Assembly (NCBI RefSeq): GCF_013416325.1
Contig: NZ_JACCGK010000008.1
Span: 124,001 to 188,000, forward strand
Direction of reading: 5' to 3'
Source of the DNA: Vreelandella sedimenti
GTDB lineage: Bacteria > Pseudomonadota > Gammaproteobacteria > Pseudomonadales > Halomonadaceae
DNA length: 64,000 nucleotides
Positions within the stretch are counted from its first letter, which is position 1; each line of letters starts with the position of its first letter. The translations under genes and the position numbers were made by a program. This document shows positions 38,064-46,621 of this stretch, piece after piece. A model generated the notes under the pieces. That model was given only the letters and a program-made list of their open reading frames with translations, was not told where the DNA came from and did no database searches.

Positions 38064-38269
38064 GAAAATTCCTAGAGCAATTGAAAGGTCATTAACGGCG
38101 AAGGGGGCGGATTTTAGCAGATTAAATATGTAAACCTAAGGCCGCGGTTCATGCTTAACGCATTGCTACTTTAGTCGCAACACCATTGCTGCAATGCACC
38201 ATACTACCTACCATCGCTCTTCCGCTTAATTTCAGCGTCGGCTACTTTACTGTTTGCTTAGGAGCTCGC

Positions 38270-39667
38270 ATGAGCATACTTGCGATTGTCATTTCACTGC
38301 TTTTATTAATGTTCCTCGCTTATCGAGGCATTTCGGTGCTGCTGCTGGCTCCTCTTATGGCGTGTTTGGCGGTGTTGCTCTCTGGCGATGCCGCCTTTTT
38401 ATTGCCGATCTACACCGATACCTTTATGCGCGCGCTGGGTAATTACGTCATCCAGTTCTTCCCGCTGTTTCTGTTGGGCGCTCTGTTTGGGCAGTTGATG
38501 GCCGATTCCGGTGCCGCCCAATCGATTGCCAACGGGATTGTCAAAAAACTGGGCACCCAACATATCGTGCTCACCGTCGTCATGGCCTGTGCGGTGCTCA
38601 CCTATGGCGGCGTATCGCTATTCGTCGTTGCTTTTGCCATTTATCCGATCAGCCGCGAACTGTTTCGCAGTGCCAATGTGCCCAAGCGACTAATTCCGGC
38701 TTCCATTGCGCTTGGCTCTTTTACGTTCACCATGACAGCCCTACCGGGGACACCTTCGATACAGAACGCGATTCCCATTCCTTATTATGAAACCAACAGC
38801 TTTGCAGCCCCTGGTCTCGGTATTATCGCCGGGCTGATTATGCTTGGGTTGGGGACTTTATATCTTCAGTCACGGGTAAAAAAAGCGGCATCTAATAGTG
38901 AAGGGTACGGTCAACACACTGAGCGCGAAGCAGTTGCCAATGAAGATCAAAAGCAAGCACCCGCCAGCCTTCCGCTGTGGCTGGCACTGATACCTATCAT
39001 TATGGTGATTGGTTTGAACGCACTGTTAACCTACGGTGTGTTTCCCGCCCTTGATTTAAGCTTTATCAGCGACGAGTTTGAAAATGTATCGCCATCGGGA
39101 CAGAGCGGGCTTTGGGCCATTCTGATCGCCCTGCTCAGCGCATCTGCGTGGCTAATTATTACCCGCTGGAAGCATTGGTTGGATCTTAAAGAGAGTGTCA
39201 ATAAAGGCTGTTTGGGCTCGCTGCTACCGATTTTCAACACGGCTTCTGAGGTAGGCTACGGTGCCGTTATTGCAAGCTTGGCGGGCTTTGCGATTATCCG
39301 CGATGCGGTGCTTACTGCTTCACCTAGCAACCCTTTGATTTCAGAAGCCATGGCGATGAGCGTGCTGGCGGGGATCACTGGCTCCTCTTCCGGCGGCCTC
39401 TCAATTGCGCTAGAGACCTTGGGTAGTGAATACATGGTCATGGCCCAACAAGCAGGTATTAGCCCAGAGCTAATGCACCGCGTCGCAACGCTTGCTGCAG
39501 GTGGCATGGATACTCTTCCCCACTCAGGCGCGGTTATCACCCTGCTGGCTATCTGCGGCCTTACCCATCGCCAATCGTATGGCAACGTTGCCATGGTAAC
39601 CATCGCTCTGCCGATCATTGCGCTAATCAGCGTAATTACCTTGGGTACACTTTTTGGCAGCTTCTAA
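38270..39667 (+). CDS. GntP-family permease
   Basis: This 465-aa transporter of the GntP type (gluconate and other hydroxy acids; some members carry 3-hydroxybutyrate) has about 12 hydrophobic segments. LTYGGVSLFVVAFAIYPI and the conserved TALPGTPSIQNAIPI are visible. The start at 38270 (MSILAI) has TTAGGAG upstream; the upstream open frame to 38186 is not coding. The MFS gene follows on the same strand after 58 bases, so the two may share a transcript. The substrate cannot be read from sequence. Confidence 0.85.
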   Translation: MSILAIVISLLLLMFLAYRGISVLLLAPLMACLAVLLSGDAAFLLPIYTDTFMRALGNYVIQFFPLFLLGALFGQLMADSGAAQSIANGIVKKLGTQHIVLTVVMACAVLTYGGVSLFVVAFAIYPISRELFRSANVPKRLIPASIALGSFTFTMTALPGTPSIQNAIPIPYYETNSFAAPGLGIIAGLIMLGLGTLYLQSRVKKAASNSEGYGQHTEREAVANEDQKQAPASLPLWLALIPIIMVIGLNALLTYGVFPALDLSFISDEFENVSPSGQSGLWAILIALLSASAWLIITRWKHWLDLKESVNKGCLGSLLPIFNTASEVGYGAVIASLAGFAIIRDAVLTASPSNPLISEAMAMSVLAGITGSSSGGLSIALETLGSEYMVMAQQAGISPELMHRVATLAAGGMDTLPHSGAVITLLAICGLTHRQSYGNVAMVTIALPIIALISVITLGTLFGSF

Positions 39668-39725
39668 AAGCGCACAACGCATGCGATAGTGAGCTAACTG
39701 TTAGCCTGCCAATAAAGAGAACACC

Positions 39726-40934
39726 ATGGCCTTCGTTCTTCGCCACTCGTTGCTGCTGATTATATTGGGAAGCTTGGTTATTTCCACGGCCATGGGCTTA
39801 CGCCATGGTTTCGGGCTCTTTATGGAGCCCCTTAGCAGCGAGCTCGGCTGGGGGCGTGGCGTATTTGCTTTTGCATTAGCCTTACAAAACCTGGTTTGGG
39901 GCTTATCGCAACCCTTTACCGGGGCGCTCGCGGATCGCTTCGGTGCAGCCAGGATTATCGTTTTTGGCGGCTTGCTGTATGCCTTGGGGTTGCTGTTTAT
40001 GAGTCTCTCGACTTCGGTGCTGGGCATGACAGTCAGTGCCGGGCTTTTGATTGGCCTTGGCCTCTCCGGCACCACATTCTCGGTTATTTTAGGTGCTGTG
40101 GGGCGTGCAGTGGCCCCTGAAAAACGCAGTATGGCCATGGGGATCGTTAGTGCAGCGGGCTCGTTCGGGCAATTTGCCATGCTGCCTGGCACCCTGGGTT
40201 TGCTCGAGTGGCTCGGCTGGGCCGCAGCACTCATGGCGATGGCAGCTATCTCGACCATCATCATTCCCCTGGGGGCAATGCTGCGCGACAAACCCTCTAC
40301 CAAAACGGCATCCGATTTAAGCCTCAAAGATGCGCTCAACGAAGCAGCAGGCCAAAAAGGGTTCTGGCTACTCTGTTTAGGCTTTTTTGTCTGTGGCTTT
40401 CAGGTGGTGTTCATTGCGGTGCACCTCCCCAGCTACTTATTCGATAACGGCCTGGCGGTAAAGGTGGGCACGACGGTACTGGCCTTAGTGGGACTATTTA
40501 ATATTGTTGGTACTTATACCGCGGGTTGGATGGGCGGCATCTGGTCAAAACCCAAGCTGCTAACCTGGCTCTATTTGATTCGCGGTGTGGTGATTACGGC
40601 GTTTGTTTATTTGCCGTTAAGCCCGGTCAGCGCTTACCTATTTGGAATCGTCATGGGACTTCTATGGCTCTCTACCGTACCGTTAACCAACGGCATTGTG
40701 GCTTCCGTGTTTGGTGTTCGCCACCTCTCCATGCTTGGCGGCATCGTATTTCTGTTTCACCAGTTAGGCTCTTTTATGGGTGTATGGCTGGGTGGCTATT
40801 TTTATGACCTTACTGGCAACTATAATACGGTCTGGCAAATTGCGATTGTGCTCTCGGTCGTCGCTGCTGCACTGCATTGGTTTATCAATGAAAAGCCGCT
40901 AGAGCGCTCGCAGTCAACAACGGTGACCCCATGA
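39726..40934 (+). CDS. MFS transporter (monocarboxylate/oxalate-formate type)
   Basis: The 402-aa protein has 12 membrane segments and the MFS loop motif GALADRFGAARIIV after helix 2. The early STAMGLRHGFGLFMEPLSSELGWGRG resembles members that carry small carboxylates. The stop overlaps the ATG of a 41-codon gene (ATGA). With the GntP-like permease upstream, an organic-acid uptake role is likely, but this is inference. Confidence 0.85.
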   Translation: MAFVLRHSLLLIILGSLVISTAMGLRHGFGLFMEPLSSELGWGRGVFAFALALQNLVWGLSQPFTGALADRFGAARIIVFGGLLYALGLLFMSLSTSVLGMTVSAGLLIGLGLSGTTFSVILGAVGRAVAPEKRSMAMGIVSAAGSFGQFAMLPGTLGLLEWLGWAAALMAMAAISTIIIPLGAMLRDKPSTKTASDLSLKDALNEAAGQKGFWLLCLGFFVCGFQVVFIAVHLPSYLFDNGLAVKVGTTVLALVGLFNIVGTYTAGWMGGIWSKPKLLTWLYLIRGVVITAFVYLPLSPVSAYLFGIVMGLLWLSTVPLTNGIVASVFGVRHLSMLGGIVFLFHQLGSFMGVWLGGYFYDLTGNYNTVWQIAIVLSVVAAALHWFINEKPLERSQSTTVTP

Positions 40935-41056
40935 CAATCAATAACTCACTAAAGGCCATGGCGGCCATTCTGCTGCTTACCTGTTTAATGCTCGCATGGT
41001 GGGGCTGGCACAGTTTAGACCCATCGCTGCTGCTATTAGGTAGCCGGCTCTGTTAA
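40931..41056 (+). CDS. 41-aa single-helix membrane peptide
   Basis: The ATG overlaps the MFS stop codon (ATGA) and the frame ends at TAA 41054-41056. The product is MTINNSLK, then one hydrophobic helix (about residues 9-26), a WWGWH cluster, and a short LLLLGSRLC end. Translational coupling makes expression plausible, and small helices like this can be subunits of transporters. No homology can be claimed. Confidence 0.5.
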   Translation: MTINNSLKAMAAILLLTCLMLAWWGWHSLDPSLLLLGSRLC

Positions 41057-41178
41057 ACGCACTCACGCTTATCTTCATGCGTAGGATCAACTTTTTGGAT
41101 ACTCTTTCCTTCTACACTCTGACATTAATGAAATAGTGCTTCAGCGCTGCCATTCCCCCCTGACTCGCGGAAGATTTA

Positions 41179-41946
41179 ATGGATCTTGTGGTATCGCTCG
41201 CTCACCAACTTAAAGATAGCCTGCGCGACCTTGCGCCGGTGGTATTGGTGATGGCATTTTTCCAGTTAGTGGTTATTCGCCAGCCACTGCCCGACTCCCT
41301 CGCCTTGATGGACCTGGCCTTAGGCCTGGTGTTTGTTGTTGTAGGCCTGACCCTTTTTATTAAAGGGCTTGAGCTGGGACTATTTCCATTGGGCGAGAAC
41401 CTAGCGCGAGCATTTGTAAAAAAAGGCTCAATAACATGGCTACTGGTGTTTACTTTTGCACTGGGGCTTGGCTCTACCGTGGCTGAACCTGCCTTGATCG
41501 CCATCGCTGCCCGAGCTGCGCAAGTGGTCGCACAAGGAGGCCTGATTGATGACAGCATTAGTGCACAAAACAGCTTCGCCTTTGCGCTGCGGATGGTAGT
41601 GGCTGCTTCTGTTGGCGTAGCGGTAGTAATAGGCGTGGTACGCATTTTTAAAGGCTGGCCGCTGCATTTAATGATTATTGCCGGCTACGTGCTAGTGCTG
41701 TTGTTAACCCTGCTTGCCCCCGCCGAGATGATTGGCATCGCTTATGACTCTGGAGGTGTCACAACCTCGACCATCACGGTGCCGCTGGTGACGGCATTGG
41801 GCGTAGGTCTGGCGTCTTCGATAAAAGGCCGCAGCCCGATGCTCGATGGTTTTGGGCTGATTGCATTGGCATCAGTGATGCCGATTATTTTTGTGCTGAT
41901 ATTTGGCATTGTTGGCATTCACCTGGTACCAGGAGTAGTTCCATGA
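41179..41946 (+). CDS. DUF1538 membrane protein, first subunit
   Basis: The 255-aa polytopic protein (about 7 helices) has the DUF1538 signatures [13 protein letters not shown] and [14 protein letters not shown], followed by [15 protein letters not shown]. The family has no established function known to me; its form suggests transport. A second DUF1538 gene overlaps its stop (ATGA), and a PII-type gene follows, all on one transcript. Both subunits carry the same motif pair, so they probably form a heterodimer with pseudo-twofold symmetry (inference). Confidence 0.85.
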   Translation: MDLVVSLAHQLKDSLRDLAPVVLVMAFFQLVVIRQPLPDSLALMDLALGLVFVVVGLTLFIKGLELGLFPLGENLARAFVKKGSITWLLVFTFALGLGSTVAEPALIAIAARAAQVVAQGGLIDDSISAQNSFAFALRMVVAASVGVAVVIGVVRIFKGWPLHLMIIAGYVLVLLLTLLAPAEMIGIAYDSGGVTTSTITVPLVTALGVGLASSIKGRSPMLDGFGLIALASVMPIIFVLIFGIVGIHLVPGVVP

Positions 41947-42758
41947 CCCTTATCGCCACTTTTTGGGGAACACTGCTGGATATTTTGCCTATCGCTGCAA
42001 TCGTTTTCGGCTTCCAATACTTAGTCATCCGCAAACCTGTAAAGCGTCTGCCGCAGGTCTGGGTTGGTTTTCTTATGGTTTGGGTGGGGCTGTCGTTTTT
42101 TTTAGTCGGCTTGGAACAAGCACTGTTTCCAATGGGTGAGTTAATGGCCACCCAGCTCACCAACTATGAGTTTTTGCCCGGCTTAGCCGAGGGAGCGCAG
42201 CGGCATTGGAGCGACTACTACTGGGTATATATCTTCGCCTTTGCTATTGGCACCAGTACTACAATTGCCGAGCCATCGCTCATTGCAGTTTCGTTGAAGG
42301 CAGGCGAGATTTCCGGTGGCACGATTGATCCCTTGATGCTGCGCATTGCGGTTGCACTCGGTATGGCCTTCGGAATTACCCTAGGCACTTGGCGTATCGT
42401 GATGGGCTGGCCGCTGCAGTGGTTTGTTGTCGCTGCCTATCTGCTAGTGATTGTGCAAACCCTGCGCTCACCTCGCTCCATCATACCGTTGGCATTTGAT
42501 TCGGGCGGGGTTACGACCTCAACGATTACCGTGCCTATAATTGCCGCGCTGGGACTGGGCCTAGCAACAGAGATTCCCGGACGCAGCCCGGTAATGGATG
42601 GTTTTGGCATGATTGCTCTCGCCTGTTTATTCCCTATTATTACTGTAATGGGTTACGCCCAAATTGCCCAGTGGCGCGCAGCACGACACTACCCTGCGAG
42701 AGAATTGACAGCGCAGAGCAGCAGGCAATTAGGAAAAGGAGATCAGGATGCGCTTTAA
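41943..42758 (+). CDS. DUF1538 membrane protein, second subunit
   Basis: The 271-aa protein shares the two family motifs with its upstream neighbour: [10 protein letters not shown] and [14 protein letters not shown], then [15 protein letters not shown]. An extra acidic loop (about residues 70-95) and a hydrophilic C-terminal tail (about 245-271) set it apart. The ATG overlaps the first subunit's stop, and the PII-like gene starts 11 bases before its own stop. The tight overlaps imply fixed stoichiometry. Confidence 0.85.
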   Translation: MTLIATFWGTLLDILPIAAIVFGFQYLVIRKPVKRLPQVWVGFLMVWVGLSFFLVGLEQALFPMGELMATQLTNYEFLPGLAEGAQRHWSDYYWVYIFAFAIGTSTTIAEPSLIAVSLKAGEISGGTIDPLMLRIAVALGMAFGITLGTWRIVMGWPLQWFVVAAYLLVIVQTLRSPRSIIPLAFDSGGVTTSTITVPIIAALGLGLATEIPGRSPVMDGFGMIALACLFPIITVMGYAQIAQWRAARHYPARELTAQSSRQLGKGDQDAL

Positions 42759-43095
42759 ACTTATTGTCGCCATGGTTGAAGTAGAATTAACCGATGCCAT
42801 TCTTGACGCCGCTCGCCAAGCAGGTGCTACAGGTTCGACCGTGATTAACCATGCCCGCGGTGAAGGGCTCAACAAGACTCATGGTATTTTTGGCATGGAG
42901 ATTACTGCGCAACGCGACATGCTACTATTCCTGTCTGAAGAGCATCGTAGTCGGCATATTCTGGAAGCAATATCACAGATGGGAGAGTTTGATGAGACCC
43001 CAGGCACGGGTATCGCTTTTCAGCTCGATGTCGAAGATGCGGTGGGCGTCAAAAATCAAATCCAATCGCTTACAGGCCAGCCTGATCAGCTATAA
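42748..43095 (+). CDS. PII-like signalling protein, atypical
   Basis: The 115-aa protein has the PII ferredoxin-like fold ([11 protein letters not shown], then AARQAGATGSTVI leading into the T-loop). The T-loop (about residues 37-53, RGEGLNKTHGIFGMEIT) lacks the Tyr51 that is uridylylated in GlnB/GlnK. The B-loop, GDGKIF in canonical PII proteins, reads GTGIAF here (86-91), so standard ATP/2-oxoglutarate binding is doubtful. AAGGAG lies six bases before the ATG. By analogy with GlnK-AmtB it may gate the DUF1538 pair encoded upstream. Confidence 0.85.
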   Translation: MRFKLIVAMVEVELTDAILDAARQAGATGSTVINHARGEGLNKTHGIFGMEITAQRDMLLFLSEEHRSRHILEAISQMGEFDETPGTGIAFQLDVEDAVGVKNQIQSLTGQPDQL

Positions 43096-43103
43096 CGGTG
43101 GAT

Positions 43104-44039
43104 TCAACCCATGCGCCAGCGACGCCACTGGCGCAGCAATAGCCCGTGCTTGGGCGAAAACAGCAGTGCGATAAAGAACCAGCTAGTGGCTACCAAAACA
43201 ATGGTGCCACCAGAGGCAACGTCCAGCACCACCGAAAGCCATAGCCCGATAACCGCCGAACTAACCCCAACACCCACGGAAATCAGCATCATGGTTTTAA
43301 AACGGTCGGTGAGCAGGTGTGCCGTTGCTCCTGGTGTGATCAGCATCGCCACCACTAAAATGATACCCACCGTTTCCAAACTCGCCACGATGGTAAGGGT
43401 TAACAGCAGGATCAATCCGTAGTGAATGATGCTGGTATTGAATCCCAGCGCCTGGGCCTGCTGGGGGTCAAAGGCATAAAGCAGCAGCGGCCGATAGGCG
43501 AGCCACACAACTAACAGGGCAATCACACTGGCCACCAACGTCAGCAAAAGCGCCGATTGCTGAACACCCAGCACGTTGCCAAACAAAATATGCATTAGGT
43601 GAGTGCTTGAGGCAATCTTGCTGATAATGACAATACCCAGTGCAAAAGCAACGGTAAACATCAGGCCCATGGCCGCATCGGACTTAATCCGCGTATGGCG
43701 TTCGATAGCGCCAATACCCACAGAGGTCAACGCGCCGGTAATAAAAGCACCAATAAAGAACGGCCAACCTAATAAATAAGCAATGGCCACCCCAGGCAAC
43801 ACGGCGTGAGAGATCGCATCCCCCAGTAACGACCAGCGTTTAAGCACCACATAGCAGGATAAAATGCCGCAAATACTGCCTACCAACACTGAGGTTAATA
43901 AGGCGCGCTGCATAAAGGCGTACTGGAAGGCATCGGAAATGCTGCCGGGCAATAGATTGACAATGAGCATCAACGCAGCGATGGGTCCACTCACCAATGC
44001 ATCGCCAAACAGGCTCAGTGCCGTCATTAATTCTGCCAC
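43104..44039 (-). CDS. Metal ABC transporter permease (Mn/Zn type)
   Basis: The 311-aa permease of the ZnuB/MntB/SitC family has about 8 helices. VLKRWSLLGDAISHAVLPGVAIAYLLG is the hallmark loop that contacts the ATPase. It starts at GTG 44039, six bases after the ATPase gene's stop. The substrate is probably Mn2+ because mntR is divergent from the operon and the binding protein lacks the His-rich loop of ZnuA. Confidence 0.9.
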   Translation of the reverse strand: MAELMTALSLFGDALVSGPIAALMLIVNLLPGSISDAFQYAFMQRALLTSVLVGSICGILSCYVVLKRWSLLGDAISHAVLPGVAIAYLLGWPFFIGAFITGALTSVGIGAIERHTRIKSDAAMGLMFTVAFALGIVIISKIASSTHLMHILFGNVLGVQQSALLLTLVASVIALLVVWLAYRPLLLYAFDPQQAQALGFNTSIIHYGLILLLTLTIVASLETVGIILVVAMLITPGATAHLLTDRFKTMMLISVGVGVSSAVIGLWLSVVLDVASGGTIVLVATSWFFIALLFSPKHGLLLRQWRRWRMG

Positions 44040-44045
44040 TTCGCT

Positions 44046-44859
44046 TTACCCCTGGGCTGCTATAAAAGAAGATGCTTTAGCGACGCGCACATCGCTCGCC
44101 GACTGTTCGATAGAGCTCACCGCCAGCTCAGCCAATTTGGCATCATTGAGCATTTCATCAGGTGTCCCTACTCCGCGGATAAAACGATTAATCAACACTA
44201 CGTGGTCAACATGCTGGCGAGCGCCGGGCATATCGTGCGTCACCATAATAACCGTGCGCCCTGCTTCGCGCTCCTGAGCAAGTACGTCTAAAATCAATCG
44301 CTCACTGGGCGGATCCACCCCTGCCAGTGGCTCATCAAGGAGCAAAATATTGGCCTGCTGGGCGAGCGTACGGGCCAGTAATACGCGCTTTTTCTGCCCG
44401 CCTGAAAGCGCGCCAATCGGACGCTCCGCAAGTGCCAGCATATCGACTGCCAGCAGCGCCTCACGCACAGCCTCGCCATGGCGGGGACGGTAATAAACGG
44501 CGCCACAACGGATCACTGCGCATATGCCCGTAGCGTCCGCCCATAACGGTCTCCCATACGGAGACAGGGAAATCCCACTCAATGGCTTCGCGTTGGGCCA
44601 TGTAGGCGATATGTCCCGCTTTGCGATGGGTCGCAATCGGTTCATTAAATGCGTGAACACTGCCGCGCAGCGCTTTCATACTACCGGTAAGTACATGAAA
44701 AAGCATGGACTTACCTGCCCCATTCGGCCCCACAATGGCCGTCCATTTACCCGCTGGGAACTGCAAATTAATGTCTTCCAAGACGGGCTGGCGCTGATAG
44801 GCTGCATAGAGCCCTTTAATATTAATCGCTACGGGAGCGTCGCCAAAAGTCGTTGCCAT
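44046..44859 (-). pseudogene. Metal ABC transporter ATPase, one-base frameshift
   Basis: The start (MATTFGD, ATG 44859) leads into Walker A GPNGAGKS. The frame then goes wrong after ...SDPLWRRLLP. The continuation RHGEAVREALLAVDML, the ABC signature LSGGQKKRV, Walker B ILLLDEP and the H-loop THD lie in the next frame and end at 44046. One extra G in the GGGG run at 44483-44486 accounts for this: without it, 270 intact residues result. It is either a sequencing error or a disabling mutation; the first frame stops after 132 codons with no signature or Walker B. Confidence 0.85.
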
Positions 44860-44865
44860 GATCGT

Positions 44866-45801
44866 TTACTCAGTTGCCAATGTTTGGCGCAACAGCTCAA
44901 CGTTGTGGCGCATCATGGTGAAATAATCTCCCGCTTCACCACTGGGTTCACTGAGCGAATCCACATATAACGGCCCCGCTACTTTAACGCCCGTATCCCG
45001 TGCCAAACTGGTGACGTGGCGGTCAGAAATAGTGCTTTCCCAGAACAGTGCCGCGGGTTGGCGTTCATTAATCATATCCACCACGCGCATGAGCTGACGG
45101 GGTGAACCCTCAGTTTCAGCGTTGGTCCCCCAAATACCATCGTGCTCGAAGTGATACGCGTCTGAGAAATATAAAAAGGCGGCTTCGCTGCTGAGTAGAA
45201 TGCGGCGCTCTTCAGGTATCGCTTCTAAGCGCTCTTGGAGTTGAACATGCAGTGCATGCAACTCTTCTTTTAGCGCCTCAGCACGCTGCTGGAACTCTTC
45301 AGCCCGCTGGGGAAGTAAATGCTCTAGCTCATTAGCAACGACCTGGACATAGGTTGACACCGCACGCGGATCCATCCAGAGATGAGGATCGACATCGCCT
45401 TCCATGTCGCCGGTAATAATAGCTTGAGTGGGGTATTCAGAGGCTTCAGCAACTGCCACCAGCGACGTGCCGTCACCTACCGTTGCTTCGACCTGGGGCA
45501 TCCATTGCTCTAACTGGTAGCCGTTGTAAAACACGACGTCTGCCGTTTCTAACGCAGCAAAATTACTGGGGGTTAGTTCCAACTCGTGTACTTCAGCACC
45601 AATCGGCGTTAATACCGAGACATTGGCATCATCACCCGCCACGCTAGCAACAATATCGCCAAGTACAGAAAAAGTAACGGTCACATTAAGGGGAGACGTC
45701 GCACTCTCTTGCGCTTCGGCACTGGGCGCTACGGTACAGGCTAGTGCAGCGCTCAGCCATAGCGGTAGGCTCAAGGCCATACCCAGATTGCGCTTACTCA
45801 T
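44866..45801 (-). CDS. Metal-binding periplasmic lipoprotein-type substrate-binding protein (cluster A-1)
   Basis: The 311-aa protein has a signal peptide (MSKRNLGMALSLPLWLSAAL, cleavage near AEA) and the metal-site His in EVHELE and DPHLW, plus later Glu/Asp ligands. There is no His-rich loop as in ZnuA, which points to manganese or iron. The start at 45801 has AGGAGAG upstream; an in-frame extension to 45822 is possible. It is the first gene of the operon binding protein-ATPase-permease, with gaps of 64 or fewer bases, and is divergent from mntR. Confidence 0.9.
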   Translation of the reverse strand: MSKRNLGMALSLPLWLSAALACTVAPSAEAQESATSPLNVTVTFSVLGDIVASVAGDDANVSVLTPIGAEVHELELTPSNFAALETADVVFYNGYQLEQWMPQVEATVGDGTSLVAVAEASEYPTQAIITGDMEGDVDPHLWMDPRAVSTYVQVVANELEHLLPQRAEEFQQRAEALKEELHALHVQLQERLEAIPEERRILLSSEAAFLYFSDAYHFEHDGIWGTNAETEGSPRQLMRVVDMINERQPAALFWESTISDRHVTSLARDTGVKVAGPLYVDSLSEPSGEAGDYFTMMRHNVELLRQTLATE

Positions 45802-45857
45802 TGACTCTCCTTTTTTGTACATGACCGATAAGTAGACTGCAGCTCAACAAGAAAGCA

Positions 45858-45897
45858 TTGTGCAAACAGTTTAGCCTTGGCTAACAATATTGCACAA
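45858..45897. promoter_or_regulatory. Probable MntR operator, nested palindrome
   Basis: TTAGCCTTGGCTAA (45871-45884) contains TAGC-N4-GCTA, as in the E. coli MntR box. It sits inside a second palindrome, TTGTGCAA (45858-45865) with TTGCACAA (45890-45897). Both have the same centre, 45877.5. The site lies midway between the divergent transporter operon and mntR and could control both. Confidence 0.75.
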
Positions 45898-45949
45898 AAA
45901 AACGTTACTATCCCAGCGACTATCCAATGATTGTTCCCACTGCTTCCGA

Positions 45950-45955
45950 TATAAT
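45950..45955 (+). promoter_or_regulatory. -10 element close to the mntR start
   Basis: A perfect TATAAT ends seven bases before the mntR ATG (45962), and there is no Shine-Dalgarno. Transcription from it would start at or near the ATG, giving a leaderless message. A -35 candidate is TGATTG (45928-45933), 16 bases away and weak. Confidence 0.4.
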
Positions 45956-45961
45956 TTACCA

Positions 45962-46441
45962 ATGACTGATTCTAATCCGAACGCCTCATTGACTGCCCCA
46001 AGCATTCCTGGAGATGCCCTGCCCCCCGTGGAGCAGCATGCCCAGCAGTATGCAACGGTGCGAAATGCCCACGAAACCGAACTGATTGAAGACTACGTTG
46101 AGCTAATTGGCGACCTGCTGGCACATCGCGGCGAAGCGCGCGCGGCGGACATTGCCAATCGTATGGCGGTCAGCCAAGCGACGGTTTCAAAAATGATTCG
46201 GCGTTTAAATGAGCTGGAGTTGGTCACCAGCAAGCCGTATCGCTCGCTATTTCTAACCGAAGCGGGTCAAAAAATGGCGGAAACGTCACGCGCTCGCCAC
46301 GATATAGTGCTGCACTTTTTACGCGCCCTTGGGGTGAGAGATGCGACTGCGCGTATTGACGCTGAAGGCATGGAGCACCATGTGAGCGACGAAACCCTTT
46401 CCATCATGCAGCGCTTTACCGAGCAGCAGCAAAAAAATTAA
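45962..46441 (+). CDS. mntR: Manganese-responsive regulator MntR (DtxR family)
   Basis: The 159-aa protein has a winged helix-turn-helix (about residues 55-90: ADIANRMAVSQATVSKMIRRL) and a metal-binding/dimer domain with the DtxR-family HDIVLHFL and HHVSDET segments. E. coli MntR is 155 aa. With Mn2+ it binds operators and represses uptake genes. The start at 45962 lacks a Shine-Dalgarno; a TTG at 45890 is in frame but sits within the operator. It is divergent from the metal transporter operon. Confidence 0.9.
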   Translation: MTDSNPNASLTAPSIPGDALPPVEQHAQQYATVRNAHETELIEDYVELIGDLLAHRGEARAADIANRMAVSQATVSKMIRRLNELELVTSKPYRSLFLTEAGQKMAETSRARHDIVLHFLRALGVRDATARIDAEGMEHHVSDETLSIMQRFTEQQQKN

Positions 46442-46465
46442 CCCCCACCACACCTTATCGGTGGG
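46431..46465 (-). terminator. Possible terminator for the DUF3750 gene
   Basis: On the minus strand CCCACC (46465-46460) pairs with GGTGGG (46449-46444), with a T7 run six bases later, inside the 3' end of mntR. The distance makes it moderate at best. Confidence 0.4.
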
Positions 46466-46621
46466 AAAACGCAGTTGATTCACTTGGGTAATGGCGCCGT
46501 TTCCAATCATTTCCAAATGAGTAGTTTGGATCATGCCAGCCACACTGCTTGGTATCATCAACACACAGCAGTTACTAATATAATAAAAAGTATCTACAAG
46601 CACAGCTTTTACTCTTATTGA

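Noticed and set aside
39701..40339. 212-codon open frame on the minus strand opposite the MFS gene
   Set aside because: Composition is Pro/Ser/Arg-rich as expected of an antisense frame, and the sense gene has 12 clear membrane helices.
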